Positions 22,042 to 34,653 of a stretch of DNA of 64,000 bases are shown one piece after another. Source of the DNA: Tubulanus polymorphus. Its lineage: Eukaryota; Nemertea; Palaeonemertea; Tubulaniformes; Tubulanidae. The stretch lies in contig NC_134032.1 in NCBI RefSeq assembly GCF_964204645.1, forward strand, positions 10,100,275 through 10,164,274, in the 5' to 3' direction. The position numbers were made by a program, and so were the translations under genes. Below the pieces are notes generated by a model. The model saw nothing but the letters and a program-made list of their open reading frames with translations, had not been told where the DNA came from and made no database searches. Every line of letters begins with the position of its first letter. Position 1 is the stretch's first letter.

Positions 22042-22364
22042 GATTTATGATGATCAAAATTATAGTCTAGTTAGTGATAGTCTTAGAATCTACTGGCTGT
22101 CTGAGAATGTACTGGAACTGGTCGTGACTTCTCGCATATTGGAAAATAAATTGAATTTCAGTGCGAATATATCAGTAAATTCAGCTGTCGAAAGATTTAT
22201 TTTGCGCATAAAATGAGGAATCAATTGTAATGCAATTTAACACAATTTACTCTGATTCGCCAAAGTTTGTTATTGTGTAAAATATAAATGTAACTAAATC
22301 AAATATCAATATGTGTTGTACGAGAAAGAATTCATTGCCAATCGTGAAATATTACAGTAAAATA

Positions 22365-22465
22365 TCTGAACAGGTTTCGAAAATATCGTTAAAGCCATCA
22401 GTATCGGTGCAATGTGTTATGTGTCGACACTATGGACAGAATTATGCGCGACCCTGGGTCCGATT
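22365..22465 (-). promoter_or_regulatory. Truncated upstream block of receptor E
   Basis: Aligned with the other blocks up to the GACCCTGGGT motif, then replaced by unrelated sequence from about 22466. It contains GTGTCGACAC. Confidence 0.5.
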
Positions 22466-22597
22466 ACCAGCCGCGTTCACACTTGATTCGGCGCTTACGA
22501 AGTACCGTTCTTCGCTGGTGCCGAATTCACCAAAATACGGCGCTTATACAGCTATTTACGTTCACACCACGAGTCGCGATTCGGCACTTAGTAAGCC

Positions 22598-24592
22598 CAG
22601 TATAGTGGTCACCCAGTGTGCCAATAGAGGGGAGTGTTGCTTGCCTTGCCGGTTTGTCCTTGGTGGAATCCCCCTCGAATATCACAGTAGCGATTGTAAT
22701 TCTCCATTAGTGGACCGTCTTTCGGTGTGATGCCATCATTCCACAGGACGTAATGTCTGAAACCTTCATCAGAGACAATCAGCATACTAGGATTGAACAA
22801 ATATCTATCCAAGGGCCAGTTGCTCATTAGTTGGTTAAAAGCATGGGCCCGGTTCCACAGCTGTGAGTTAAGATTTGACTCAGAGTTAACTCATTGAAAA
22901 TTAACTAATCTTAACTCAGAGTTAACACTACCTCAGAACTGTGGAACTGGATCCATGGACTCTTAAGATAACCAGCGGATATATACCATAGTAACAATGA
23001 ACGTTTAGTTGCCACTGTCAACTATCCACTGGTCAACTCTCTAACCAACCTTTGAGCAACTGGCCCAAGCTGCTGGATTGTCCGAAAAGGCCATGATTTC
23101 CGGCCGTTTAATATCTGAAGGGTTGCTTTGGACCTGTGGCTGCAGACCGCCCAGATGGGTGGTTTTAGGCTCCCGATCGTCGAGCGACACATCAAACAAC
23201 GCAATAGACAAAGCCAAAGAATAATTTCCAAAATACATCTTTTTTAGTAAACTCGTAATTTAATTTAGTATTCAATTGATATAATCAATATTCAAGGTAA
23301 CATTGATTTAAACTTCTTTTTTTAGTAGCACATATTCACGGTTTTCGAGTACAAACAATGAGTTTTCATGAGTTTTTAATACAAGGTAATTTTCTACGTC
23401 TTTCGTAGTGAAAATGGCGTCCATGATAATATCGGATTTGGGTAGATGAAAAATAAATAACGAATGATCCATTTCAACTGTTTTGAACGAATTGAAACGA
23501 GTAAGTAAAATTTGAATCGATAAAACATTTGCAAAAAAAACTCGTTTACAATGCACGACATAATAATATAAATAGGGTGCTTAAAAATTGCATTTAATGC
23601 AAAGCCTCTAATTCATCCCTCCCTGTTACCGGAAAACGGGTAAAAATAAAAATAAAATACCGACAGACATAAAATAACTAAACTAAAATTGATATCTTAT
23701 TAAATCGCGTTATAACAACGAAGTTTCACGGATAAACAATGTGGGTGATTTTTCAAAGCGATGGGGCACCGGCACACATCGCTAGATGGCGCGATTAACA
23801 GTCAGTCAGTTTTTGAATTGAATTAAGTGTAAGACAGTATTCTTTTTTCCTCCATATACGTACTATGCAAATGGTTGGAGCGTAATAAATATCCCTGCAT
23901 GTATTCGTATTTGTATTCAATCCGATCAGTTCACACCCACCTCCCTGAGCAAAAATATGTGTACATTAATCTTAGGCAATACAAATACGATATTAAATTA
24001 GAGAGGTGTTTTTTAGTGAACTTGATGACGATTTAGTAATCAGTTTATTCGAATTTAGAATTAGAGCTTGTATAGTTTTTTTTAACCTAGTCCAAATAAA
24101 TTAGCAGACCTTCACTTAGATACTTAGATAGAATTGATAGATTATGCTCCGCTAAATGCTTTAATTAAAATGAAGCTTTATATGCTTTGAAATAAAAAGT
24201 TGATGAATTTAAATTTCATTTTTTGCTTGCATTCTAATTAAATCCGTGAAAACAATCGAAACTTGAACTCTTTTTGCAATCTTGATATTCTAAAAAAATC
24301 CAACAACCCAGTTAGCGATAATTTATCAATTATTCACCAATAACTCATCAAAATATGCTTAAATGTGTACATAGATCCCTCAAAGTTAATATATCGTATA
24401 CCAGGTCCATGGAAATAGTTGGAGAAGTGTTAATATATTCCCAAGCTGTATTCATCAAAATCATTTTCAATCAACTTGAGCTGGTTGTCTCTAAACACCG
24501 AATCTAAATAACACGAAACGGACCTCGAAAAAGATACATGATTCACTTTTCTACCCTAGATGTTTGCAGGGGTGGATCCAGAAATTTGAGCG
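22598..24592. repeat. 1995-bp tandem duplication, first copy
   Basis: Near-identical to 24593-26587 with only scattered single-base differences. It contains a GGGCCAGTTGCTCA-type MITE (22813-23066) with a second MITE nested in it (22851-22953, ends GGTTCCACAG and CTGTGGAACTGGATCC). The copy ends 24-31 bases inside the left end of a hAT-like element (CAGGGGTGGATCCAG). No supported gene. Confidence 0.95.
22813..23066. mobile_element. GGGCCAGTTGCTCA-type MITE with nested MITE
   Basis: Terminal inverted repeats GGGCCAGTTGCTCA and TGAGCAACTGGCCC. A shorter relative without the nested insert is at 60482-60598. An identical copy is at 24808-25061 through the tandem duplication. Confidence 0.75.
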
Positions 24593-26587
24593 CAGTATAG
24601 TGGTCACCCAGTGTGCCAATAGAGGGGAGTGTTGCTTGCCTTGCCGGTTTGTCCTTGGTGGAATCCCCCTCGAATATCACAGTAGCGATTGTAATTCTCC
24701 ATTAGTGGACCGTCTGTCGGTGTGATGCCATCATTCTACAGGACGTAATGTCTGAAACCTTCATCAGAGACAATCAGCATACTAGGATTGAACAAATATC
24801 TATCCAAGGGCCAGTTGCTCATTAGTTGGTTAAAAGCATGGGCCCGGTTCCACAGCTGTGAGTTAAGATTTGACTCAGAGTTAACTCATTGAAAATTAAC
24901 TAATCTTAACTCAGAGTTAACACTACCTCAGAACTGTGGAACTGGATCCATGGACTCTTAAGATAACCAGCGGATATATACCATAGTAACAATGAACGTT
25001 TAGTTGCCACTGTCAACTATCCACTGGTCAACTCTCTAACCAACCTTTGAGCAACTGGCCCAAGCTGCTGGATTGTTCGAAAAGGCCATGATTTCCGGCC
25101 GTTTAATATCTGAAGGGTTGCTTTGGACCTGTGGCTGCAGACCGCCCAGATGGGTGGTTTTAGGCTCCCGATCGTCGAGCGACACATCAAACAACGCAAT
25201 AGACAAAGCCAAAGAATAATTTCCAAAATACATCTTTTTTAGTAAACTCGTAATTTAATTTAGTATTCAATTGATATAATCAATATTCAAGGTAACATTG
25301 ATTTAAACTTCTTTTTTTAGTAGCACATATTCACGGTTTTCGAGTACAAACAATGAGTTTTCATGAGTTTTTAATACAAGGTAATTTTCTACGTCTTTCG
25401 TAGTGAAAATGGCGTCCATGATAATATCGGATTTGGGTAGATGAAAAATAAATAACGAATGATCCATTTCAACTGTTTTGAACGAATTGAAACGAGTAAG
25501 TAAAATTTGAATCGATAAAACATTTGCAAAAAAAACTCGTTTACAATGCACGACATAATAATATAAATAGGGTGCTTAAAAATTGCATTTAATGCAAAGC
25601 CTCTAATTCCTCCCTCCCTGTTACCGAAAAACGGGTAAAAATAAAAATAAAATACCGACAGACATAAAATAACTAAACTAAAATTGATATCTTATTAAAT
25701 CGCGTTATAACAACGAAGTTTCACGGGTAAACAATGTGGGTGATTTTTCAAAGCGATGGGGCACCGGCACACATCGCTAGATGGCGCGATTAACAGTCAG
25801 TCAGTTTTTGAATTGAATTAAGTGTAAGACAGTATTCTTTTTTCCTCCATATACGTACTATGCAAATGGTTGGAGCGTAATAAATATCCCTGCATGTATT
25901 CGTATTTGTATTCAATCCGATCAGTTCACACCCACCTCCCTGAGCAAAAATATGTGTACATTAATCTTAGGCAATACAAATACGATATTAAATTAGAGAG
26001 GTGTTTTTTAGTGAACTTGATGACGATTTAGTAATCAGTTTATTCGAATTTAGAATTAGAGCTTGTATAGTTTTTTTTAACCTAGTCCAAATAAATTAGC
26101 AGACCTTCACTTAGATACTTAGATAGAATTGATAGATTATGCTCCGCTAAATGCTTTAATTAAAATGAAGCTTTATATGCTTTGAAATAAAAAGTTGATG
26201 AATTTAAATTTTATTTTTTGCTTGCATTCTACTTAAATCCGTGAAAACAATCGAAACTGGAACTCTTTTTGCAATCTTGATATTCTAAAAAAATCCAACA
26301 ACCCAGTTAGCGATAATTTATCAATTATTCACCAATAACTCATCAAAATATGCCTAAATGTGTACATAGATCCCTCAAAGTTAATATATCGTATACCAGG
26401 TCCATGGAAATAGTTGGAGAAGTGTTAATATATTCCCAAGCTGTATTCATCAAAATCATTTTCAATCAACTTGAGCTGGTTGTCTCTTAACACTGAATCT
26501 AAATAACACGAAACGGACCTCGAAAAAGATACATGATTCACTTTTCTACCCTAGATGTTTGCAGGGGTGGATCCAGAAATTTGAGCA
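24593..26587. repeat. 1995-bp tandem duplication, second copy
   Basis: Direct repeat of 22598-24592 at an offset of exactly 1995 bp. The few differences include single substitutions and no large indel. The right end continues into the complete hAT-like element. Confidence 0.95.
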
Positions 26588-26833
26588 CAGGGGGTCAAGC
26601 GCAGTGTTTTCCCAGGTAGACCTATAGTCTCTTGATATTTCAATGAAAAATGAATTCATAAAAATGTATGCATTACCTACAGCAATTTCTGGCAGACGCC
26701 AAAACAGCGATCGATAATGATATAAATTGTCGTTAGTTCATCATTAATGCGATTGATATCACCGCCCGAAAATTTTCGGACACGGAGCAGGGATAACGCC
26801 GAGAGCCCCTAAAACCCTTTGGATCTGCCCCTG
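26562..26833. mobile_element. hAT-like MITE, CAGGGGTGGATCCA ends
   Basis: Left CAGGGGTGGATCCA and right TGGATCTGCCCCTG are imperfect terminal inverted repeats. It is 272 bp long and has no transposase. No clear 8-bp target duplication is visible, so the superfamily call is by terminus type only. Confidence 0.6.
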
Positions 26834-26924
26834 GTTTTGTTTAGTTTTTCATTGACAATTGATTTACAATAGGAGGGAAAAGTTGATTCGATTTGAATCG
26901 AAAGTTAGAACAAAGACTAAAGCT

Positions 26925-27165
26925 GTGGTTCATCCTCACTTGCCTTGGCAGCGGTGCTGGTACCCCGTACAAAAAAATCAAAACAAAGCAGAGCCCCGGG
27001 CCCGGTATTTTCAGAACAGTAGGCGTAAAAAGCGTCCACATTTTCGAACGATAAAAATATCATCCGAAACAATAATAATAATAATCTAAAGCGATACATA
27101 TTTCATATTCATAAACAATATTATAATAATTTAATATAAACGAATAATTACTATCCGTAATTGAT
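26925..27165. repeat. Dispersed repeat, CCTCACTTGCC / AAGCAGAGCCCC family
   Basis: Matches 18486-18765 and, in part, 11640-11770. It ends about 100 bp from the stop codon of the peptidyl-tRNA hydrolase gene, so it may lie in its 3' UTR. Confidence 0.65.
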
Positions 27166-27266
27166 AATAATTGTTATCAATATTTCAATAAATAAATTCT
27201 GCGTCGAGAATTCCAAGCCGTTTATCGATGGTTGTTGGTTGTATCTCTGTACCTCCCGTCGTCTGT

Positions 27267-30200
27267 TCATGTTAACAGTTGTAGGTTCCCAGTCACCTGA
27301 TTGACGACGTCCGTTTTACCCATAATGGCTAAACACGTGATCGACCCTGACGCCACCTAGTGGTGATTAACAAAAATTATTCGATAATTTAAACTGACGT
27401 AATAAATGCTGTCATGGGGAATTTATGGTAAGTTAGGCCCATGCTGAGTTTTTTTTTCTAGGGGCAGTTCTATTCCATGAAAAAGGACACTTTGAAAAGG
27501 AGCACTTTCATTTCGAAAAAGGATAGATCTCAAATATGAGGTGTCCGGGTACCTGAATAAATCATTTGAGAATTGATTACTTTTCATTTTCCAAAAAAAA
27601 ACATGAAAATGATTTCCAAATTCCGAAACATCTTAACCCAAATTTTTTAAACAAATTTTACCGAACCCTTTTTTGCCCTGAACCCTTCCTTGAAGTGGGC
27701 CTGAAAGTGTCTATAAAGGATGATTTTTGTTCAAAGGGGTAGTTATGGAGGCAATCGTATGGGACAATTTGATGATGTCATAGGGGGATTTATAAAGGCT
27801 GCCAACATTTCTTTTAGTGTCAAGGGACAATTCAATGATTTCATGGAGGGATATTGAAGACAGTCATATTTTCTAGAAGGGACTTTGAGATGACATCATT
27901 GGAGGGATTTATTGACATACACCATACCTCGGTTCTGCCTGCATCTTGTACCAGGTGGTATGGCAGCTCGGTGGCGACACATTTGGCAGAAAGTTGCATT
28001 AAATGCTCCGAACTGTTGCCTTTCACCACGATCTTCGTTTCTCTGATAGACAAAAGAATTACATGAGAAAATTCGGACAAGAGACATTCATTTTCAGTTA
28101 GGCATCAATTCTGAGCTATTGAAATCATTCTATACCCATTAGCACTCAGGAATTTCACTATGTAGAGGCAATTACTCCTCAGAAAATTCAAGGAAAAATC
28201 AAAGTTCATCACGATACCGAATAGCTCATTCGCTGTTTATTTCTATGCATTACAAGTTAGTGTTATTTTGTAGTAAATGGTCAAGGCTTTCATTAGATGT
28301 AAGATTTGATGAGGTGGGCCACCAAAATCGTGTCCTTATGGCCCCCCGAAATTCATCCAAACTTAATTGGATTTGAAGTGAGAGCTCAGACGTGTCATGT
28401 TCAAACTCAAAATACTCGAGAGATTGAAATAGGAGGATGTTGATTTCAGTTCGCTATTTCGAGGACGTAGGTATCTCGGTTATCATAAGCTATCGGGTAA
28501 AAATCCTACAAACCGTTTTCGTGTAGCATACGTAAAGTGTCGGGCGGATTCGGGCGGCTTGAGGAGTAATAGGCAGGGCGGAGTGCTAATGGGTTAAAAT
28601 TCTGTAACAATAATTTTACTTTTTCGTGATTTTTTACTCGAAACCGGCTCTAATTTACTGGAATTAACACTCCGAACAGGTACAAGTTTCATTCCTCTAA
28701 TTATCTCAAAGTTCCAAGGACAAGAGACATTCATTTTCAGTTAGGCATCAATTCTGAGCTATTGAAATCATTCTATACCCATTAGCACTCAGGAATTTCA
28801 CTATGTAGAGGCAATTACTCCTCAGAAAATTCAAGGAAAAATCAAAGTTCATCACGATACCGAATAGCTCATTTGCTGTTTATTTCTATGCATTACAAGT
28901 TAGTGTTATTTTGTAGTAAATGGTCAAGGCTTTCATTAGATGTAAGATTTGATGAGGTGGGCCACCAAAATCGTGTCCTTTTGGCCCCCCGAAATTCATC
29001 CAAACTTACTTGGATTTGAAGTGAGAGCTCAGACGTGTCATGTTCAAACTCAAAATACTCGAGAGATTGAAATAGGAGGATGTTGATTTCAGTTCGCTAT
29101 TTCGAGGACGTAGGTATCTCGGTTATCATAAGCTATCGGGTAAAAATCCTACAAACCGTTTTCGTGTAGCATACGTAAAGTGTCGGGCGGATTCGGGCGG
29201 CTTGAGGAGTAATAGGCAGGGCAGAGTGCTAATGGGTTAAAATTTCCAGGTAAATCAAGTTTGAAATTTATATTGAACTTTTTACCCGAACTGTTCCCAT
29301 TGTAGCACCATTTCGCCGTATTTCTGCTGGTCGTCTAAAAGCTTTCGATACAGCCCGAGCGTCGCGTGCCCGACCTGTGCGGCCATCTTCCCACTGCTCA
29401 TATTCAATTCGCCGTTGACGATGAAAACCATTTTATGAAAATCGCCCGCCTCCAGGAATTCAGCGCCGTCGTCCTCGGAATCTTCGGAGACAGCCGAGCT
29501 CTCTAGTGGCTGGATATAAATCACAATCGATGATACACTGTAACACAAAGTATACTACCCCCGCTTGCCAGGGCTCGGTATGGTAAGCTTACACCAAACT
29601 ATGCGTCAGTACAAGCAATACAAAATTTGTCATTCATCTGGTATCATATTCTATTGATTGCGGACCAATTACAAGTGAAATTCGTGTGACTTTAGGTTTA
29701 ATCATTTTAAAATCTAAAACGTTGGTGCTGAAGTCAAATAATTGGATATGAGATTATCTCTCAAAGATTTAGGCCAATTTTCAGTTTTAACTGGATAAAT
29801 ATATTGAAAATTATTCCCCAATTTTTTTTAGACTATTCTTGACGATGCAAAATTGCCACAATTTTCAAATTTCCGTGATTAAACACAGTCAGTTTCGAAT
29901 ACTATGCGAATTATACATTTTTCTAAACTTTAGTGTAGAAAATAAGCCAAATTTTTGGGAAATTTTCACAATAACTCCTCGACTCCTCACCACTTGAAAG
30001 GGGGCGTCTATATCTTGATCCTGGTTGTCTAGAGCCCAAGCTGCCGCCAAATCTGCATTCTGATTTCCGGTAAAATAAAGTGCCTGAAATAAAGAGAAAA
30101 TTTAAGACATCGATCGAAGAAATAGAACAGAATTTTTCATTTCAGTTGCTAAGTTTTTGATTTTTCATATCTACTGGTTTTTTACAAGAAATTGCTGTCC

Positions 30201-30443
30201 GGGTGCCATTTACAATCAAATAAGATCATAGTCTGGATGGTGCCTCCTAATGGCAAGGAGACCACTCTACCAGTCCGACGGTGTCTCCTTGGGCAAAAGA
30301 CCGCTCCCCTAGTCCGGGAGATGATGACAGATATCTCTTACCCTGACGGCGGCATTACGGGAAATTCCCATTCCGGTCAGAAGAGCGACTTTTTCCTCAT
30401 TCGGAACGAAGTTTCCGCCACCGTATGCACCAGTAACATCCAT
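27267..30443 (-). CDS. PTRH2: Peptidyl-tRNA hydrolase 2 with N-terminal UBA domain
   Basis: Five exons on the minus strand: 30443-30342, 30083-29991, 29509-29286, 28042-27928 and 27356-27267. Phases match and total 624 nt (207 aa). Residues about 14-64 form a UBA fold (KVALLTGMGISRNAAVRAL, then AAAWALDNQ). Residues about 88-207 form the PTH2 domain, which cleaves peptidyl-tRNA to recycle tRNA: the block KMVFIVNGELNM, then AAQVGHATLGLYR, then LPYHLVQDAGRTE, and the terminal VTGNLQLL. Between the domains is an acidic Ser/Glu/Asp linker. The UBA domain suggests ubiquitin or polyubiquitin binding; human PTRH2 has a membrane anchor instead. Exon 3 start (the acceptor after ATATCC) and exon 2 donor (gtgagg versus gtggtg) are the least certain edges. 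Intron 3 holds a 526-bp tandem-type duplication, intron 4 an AAGATGGC-type repeat. Confidence 0.9.
27715..27905 (-). repeat. AAGATGGC/TATGACATCATCAAA-type minisatellite, inverted
   Basis: Three degenerate units of the form TTTGATGATGTCATAGGGGGATTTAT..., which is the reverse complement of the family at 42700-43010, 45840-46040, 55030-55150 and 58010-59110. Confidence 0.65.
28078..28603. repeat. 526-bp direct repeat, first copy (PTRH2 intron 3)
   Basis: Near-identical to 28721-29246 (offset 643 bp). The spacer 28600-28714 is itself a dispersed repeat found again at 32776-32895. The unit ends TAATGGGTTAAA. Confidence 0.95.
28600..28714. repeat. Dispersed repeat, second copy at 32776-32895
   Basis: AAAATTCTGTAACAATAATT through AATTATCTCAAAGTTC is almost identical in the two places, 4.2 kb apart. 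Confidence 0.9.
28721..29246. repeat. 526-bp direct repeat, second copy (PTRH2 intron 3)
   Basis: See 28078-28603. The copy lies about 40 bp from the exon 3 donor of PTRH2. Confidence 0.95.
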
Positions 30444-30560
30444 TTCAGTAGCTATTCAACCAATAAACTGCTTGCTTCGCTTAATCCGATGGACTGGACC
30501 AGTCATGAAAAAAAATCAAAATTGAGAGAATAAGGCAGATAGGCCTAAATGCTAAATAAT

Positions 30561-30697
30561 CCACAGGGGCTTGTCACAATTTGATGGAGGATGGATGATA
30601 CCAGTATCCCTATAGGCTATAAAAAAGAATATAGGGATACTGGTATCATCCATCCTCCAACCCAAAAGTCCAAATTGTGACAGACAAGCCCCTGTGG
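30561..30697. mobile_element. Near-perfect foldback MITE (CCACAGGGGCTTGTC ends)
   Basis: CCACAGGGGCTTGTC and GACAAGCCCCTGTGG are exact inverted copies. Inner arms, including GATGATACCAGTATCCCTATA and its complement, also pair. The whole 137 bp can fold into one long hairpin with a short AT loop. Confidence 0.85.
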
Positions 30698-31079
30698 AAT
30701 TATCTGATAATCGTCATTACTGATTCAGGTAAGGCCCTCCTCAGTGAACTTGAAGAAAACGAAGAGATAAAGGAATCGGATATATTAACGTCTGATTTTA
30801 CCTCATTCGATCTAGAATTCGATTTTTACGTGTTAAATTCCGGCCTAAATTTCTATTTACATTCAGACCATGGGCGCCGCCATCTTGGAATCGACGGATT
30901 GTGTTTTGGATCTGAAATGGAATCCTCGCTTGCCAGGGTATGTGTGAATAACATTGGTTCGTGGTTTCTCGGCATTGGCAACCCCCCCCCCCCTCCAGAA
31001 CGGAAAACCTGTACCACCTGTGGTTGGTGTCGGTGAAGTAAAAAATCAAAGCGCAATATCCTTTTTGCGATAGATTTCC

Positions 31080-31475
31080 CGCAGGAGCGTATCTTGTCAG
31101 TAACCTGACTGTGGGTGGTTTAGTTTCACGATCGGATATATTCCGTGACAAACCACATTTGGTATAAGCCCAGGCATCCGATCATAAAAAGCTTACTACC
31201 AACGATTAGGTAACTAGCTAGAGCGTATCCAGACTGCGTCGCACCTAATGAAAAGTATTCAGTACTATATTCAGTAACCTGTCTGTGGTTTAGTTTCACG
31301 ATCGGATCTTTCAGCCAATCCGATTATAAAAAGATTGTACAACAACTAATTAGTATTAGGTAAAACCACACCAGTACGCCGGTTGTGACCTGTTGACCCT
31401 CTGGTCTTGTGGCCTTGTGAAAATATCCGATCGTGAACTAAAACCACCAAGAGACGGGTTACCCTGACTGGCTCG
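31080..31475. repeat. Cluster of GTTTAGTTTCACGATCGGAT repeats
   Basis: Copies at 31080-31210 and 31260-31360 in direct orientation and one inverted at about 31400-31470. Each pairs ACGATCGGAT with a later ATCCGAT and often ends AACGATTAGGTAACTA. Relatives are at 12165-12300, 32370-32470 and 51725-51897. Confidence 0.65.
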
Positions 31476-34321
31476 AAAAATTGTGCCTTTCGCGAAAAAA
31501 ATACCGGCACCGCTGCTCTTTTCAAGAATTGTTTGAGGACAGAATGTCGTTCTTTTACTCTGAGCAGACGACTACTAATGCCGATGAAAACTGCAGACGT
31601 CCAGATGAGAAGTTGTGGAGCCAGCAGCAGCGAGTTAAACCGCCCAACGATGGATTTCTTCAAGGTGGTGGATTTCTACAAACATTATGATTCAGGAGCA
31701 GCAGCAGCGGATCTTATAAAACACTCCTGGAGCAGAGGATGGACAATAGCGCATATTAAAAAACACTGATCTAGGAGCAGCAGAGACAATAGTGGATCTT
31801 TGAAGTTAGGATAATTAGGGTTCTGTGGTCTTAGAAGGAACTAACTACGTTTGAATATTTCCATAAAATCCCATCCAAATACTTTGTATTGATTGGGTGA
31901 ACTATTTTCGAGGACTAATGAATTTGTAAACAGTCCTTCTGTTTTGTAATCTGATTTAAGTTCCTTTTAGTCTCATTAAATCTAGTTACATGATTTTGCT
32001 CCCAGGTAGATTAGTTAATTAGGTTGGTGACGCTTTTTAAATGATCGCGTCCACTGCCTGTTACAATGGTAAATCATTTTAGTCTGACACTAAACGCGGT
32101 ATATCGTTCTCATTTTCGAGAACTTTGAATTGGTCAGTCGTGGTCAGTGATGGTCAATTTATTAACTTATTAAAGAAATTTGTAGTTTGAATAGAACAGC
32201 GATCCAGTGATGGCCCTGACTTGGTCAACTTGTCACATCCCGCGCAATTTAAAATGACTTGATATATTATGCCTGCTGACTAGCTTTTGCCTTTATCTCC
32301 CGATAGCTGTCATCATAAAGCAATTTGGTTGATTTAGTAGCAATAAAAAAGTGGAGATGTATTAGGATCGGCATGGTCGTTTCACGATCCTCGGATATTT
32401 TTACAAGCCCATCCGATTTAAAAAAGCTAACGGACACCAACAATTAGGCAACTAACTACGCTGTTGAGTTACTCAGCAAAAAACTTTCGGACAAAAAACA
32501 GTCAGAATTACGCCGATTTTAAAAAACTGGAGCAGACCGGCCTATGATTCACTTTTCCGTATTTCAGGAAAAAATTCGGGTGTAAATCTCGAAAAGTTAT
32601 TTGATAGACGGATACAAATTTGGACCTGATTTGAAACGCACTGCAGTGAACACTGCGTTCAATCGAACGATGCTTGTTCAATATATTCCTCCTTTGAATT
32701 TGACCCGGAGTTTAAATTTACTCCTCATCCGTGAAGTAGGGCACACTGACCGCTAGAGGTCGCCGGAGTCGCAGTAAAATTCTGTAACAATAATTTTACT
32801 TTTTCGTGATTTTTTACTCGAAACCGGCTCTAATTTACTGGAATTAACACTCCGAACAGGTACAAGTTCCATTCGTCTAATTATCTCAAAGTTCTATTTC
32901 AATGTTACCGTGAATCATCAAACACTAAAACCAAATCGCCGCAGGTCGCTTCAGTTCAGTTATTGTCAATGTCATAGACATAGACATTTAATAAGTATAA
33001 CACTAACTACATGGTTTACTTGAGGAGTTGAAGTAGTCTACTCCTCCACATCTCGGCGACCCCTCTGCTAAGGGCTTACTGTATAACTAATTGTGAGGGT
33101 CTGTTGGAATAACCAAAGAAAAAGTAAATGATGTCAATAATTAAAATAATAAAGATAACCAGTTGTCGGTTGCTGCCATTTTGTTTGGATACTTTTTCTT
33201 AAAAGTCATTGCCTGGGCCATTTTATCCTCTTTAAGACGATATGATACGTTTTTAACGATAGTCGACATTCACTTCTTCGTGAGTGATTTTGACAACTTT
33301 GGTAACGTATTTTCCACGTTTGCTGCAAGCGCTGCGGCATTATTGGTTTTGTCGATTAGTTCTGGAGGAAGGCTTTGTTTCATCGGTTCAAAGACATCAG
33401 TATTGTGAAATCGTACACCAAAATCGTGTCCTGTCATAGTTCATCAGCATTCTTGGACCGCGCCAATACTAGAAAGTGGCAAAATCGTGAACAGTTCTTT
33501 TATCAGGAGAAATGTCTAGTACACGATAAGTCTGGTGGAAGTGAATTTCCAGTAATTGACTATTCTGTTGGTAAAAAAGGTTTTCCCCGCCGTTTCTGTT
33601 AATATGGACTTAATAACTTATATTGATATATATTATTGATATTTATATTATCCTTCTCCCCCTGAATTTTCTGTAAGTAAGAGAGGGGAGACTTAGCGTT
33701 AGCCCTTTTCGTAACATGGATGTCTTACACAGGGGTGTCGGGAGCAATTTTTGATCACCGCGGCCAATTGTCGATTTTTGACAGGTTCTAATAGGCCTAT
33801 ATTGCCGTGGCAAATTTACTTCAATTTCGTCAAAAGCATGACAATCAAAGAACAAAAAACGTCATTCAGTTGATTATTGCCGCTTTTATTTTCGTTTTGC
33901 CGCTATGTTATTCTGAAACATATATATGAAGTCGTGGCGTCTAATGGGTTAAAAACATCTCAAAGTTCTAAGTTTAAAATAAGTAATGATATTTAATGGC
34001 TGGACGAAACTTAAAAGGAAGCTTTAAGTAGTCGGCGAAGTGCCCGGGCATCGGGGCTGTAGGACGTAAAATGGTCCGTATGAGACCCTGTGTGTATGCC
34101 CTATATGAACACAGTATTTTTGTATCATTCATCCTCTCTGCTCGCTCTGACAGGGTTTATACAATATCTGATTGATGAGCTGGGGGCCTTGATAGCCGCC
34201 CAGTTGCATCACTCAGTGGTCTCGGCGATTTCACCGCTACGAAAGTCACGCACACATGGTACATTCCTTATTTGAATGGTATATGAAAATCTGATTTAAT
34301 GGAGAAATAAAGATATTTCAC

Positions 34322-34382
34322 AATAAAAGAGATTTCCCCATAAAATACGATTTTCTATAGGGCCTAAAGAATTTTTTGTCAC

Positions 34383-34450
<68 letters not shown>

Positions 34451-34581
34451 CATTGTCGACACCGTACCTTATAATTTTTAACTGTATCGAAAATTACTAT
34501 GTAGAGAAGCAGTGTTTCGCGATAAAAGATATTTCCCCATAAAATACGATTTTCTATAGGGCCTAAAGAATTTTTTGTCAC

Positions 34582-34653
<72 letters not shown>

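Larger units (their letters stand above)
30444..34321. other. Repeat-rich intergenic region, no gene supported
   Basis: It contains the foldback MITE 30561-30697 and four or five copies of a GTTTAGTTTCACGATCGGAT repeat (31080-31210, 31260-31360, inverted about 31400-31470, 32370-32470). The dispersed repeat 32776-32895 also lies here. Open frames here lack family signal. Confidence 0.5.

Noticed and set aside
23308-23556. 82-residue frame on the minus strand, repeated identically at 25303-25551
   Set aside because: The identity is explained by the 1995-bp DNA duplication, not by protein conservation. No family signal, no codon bias, no splice context.
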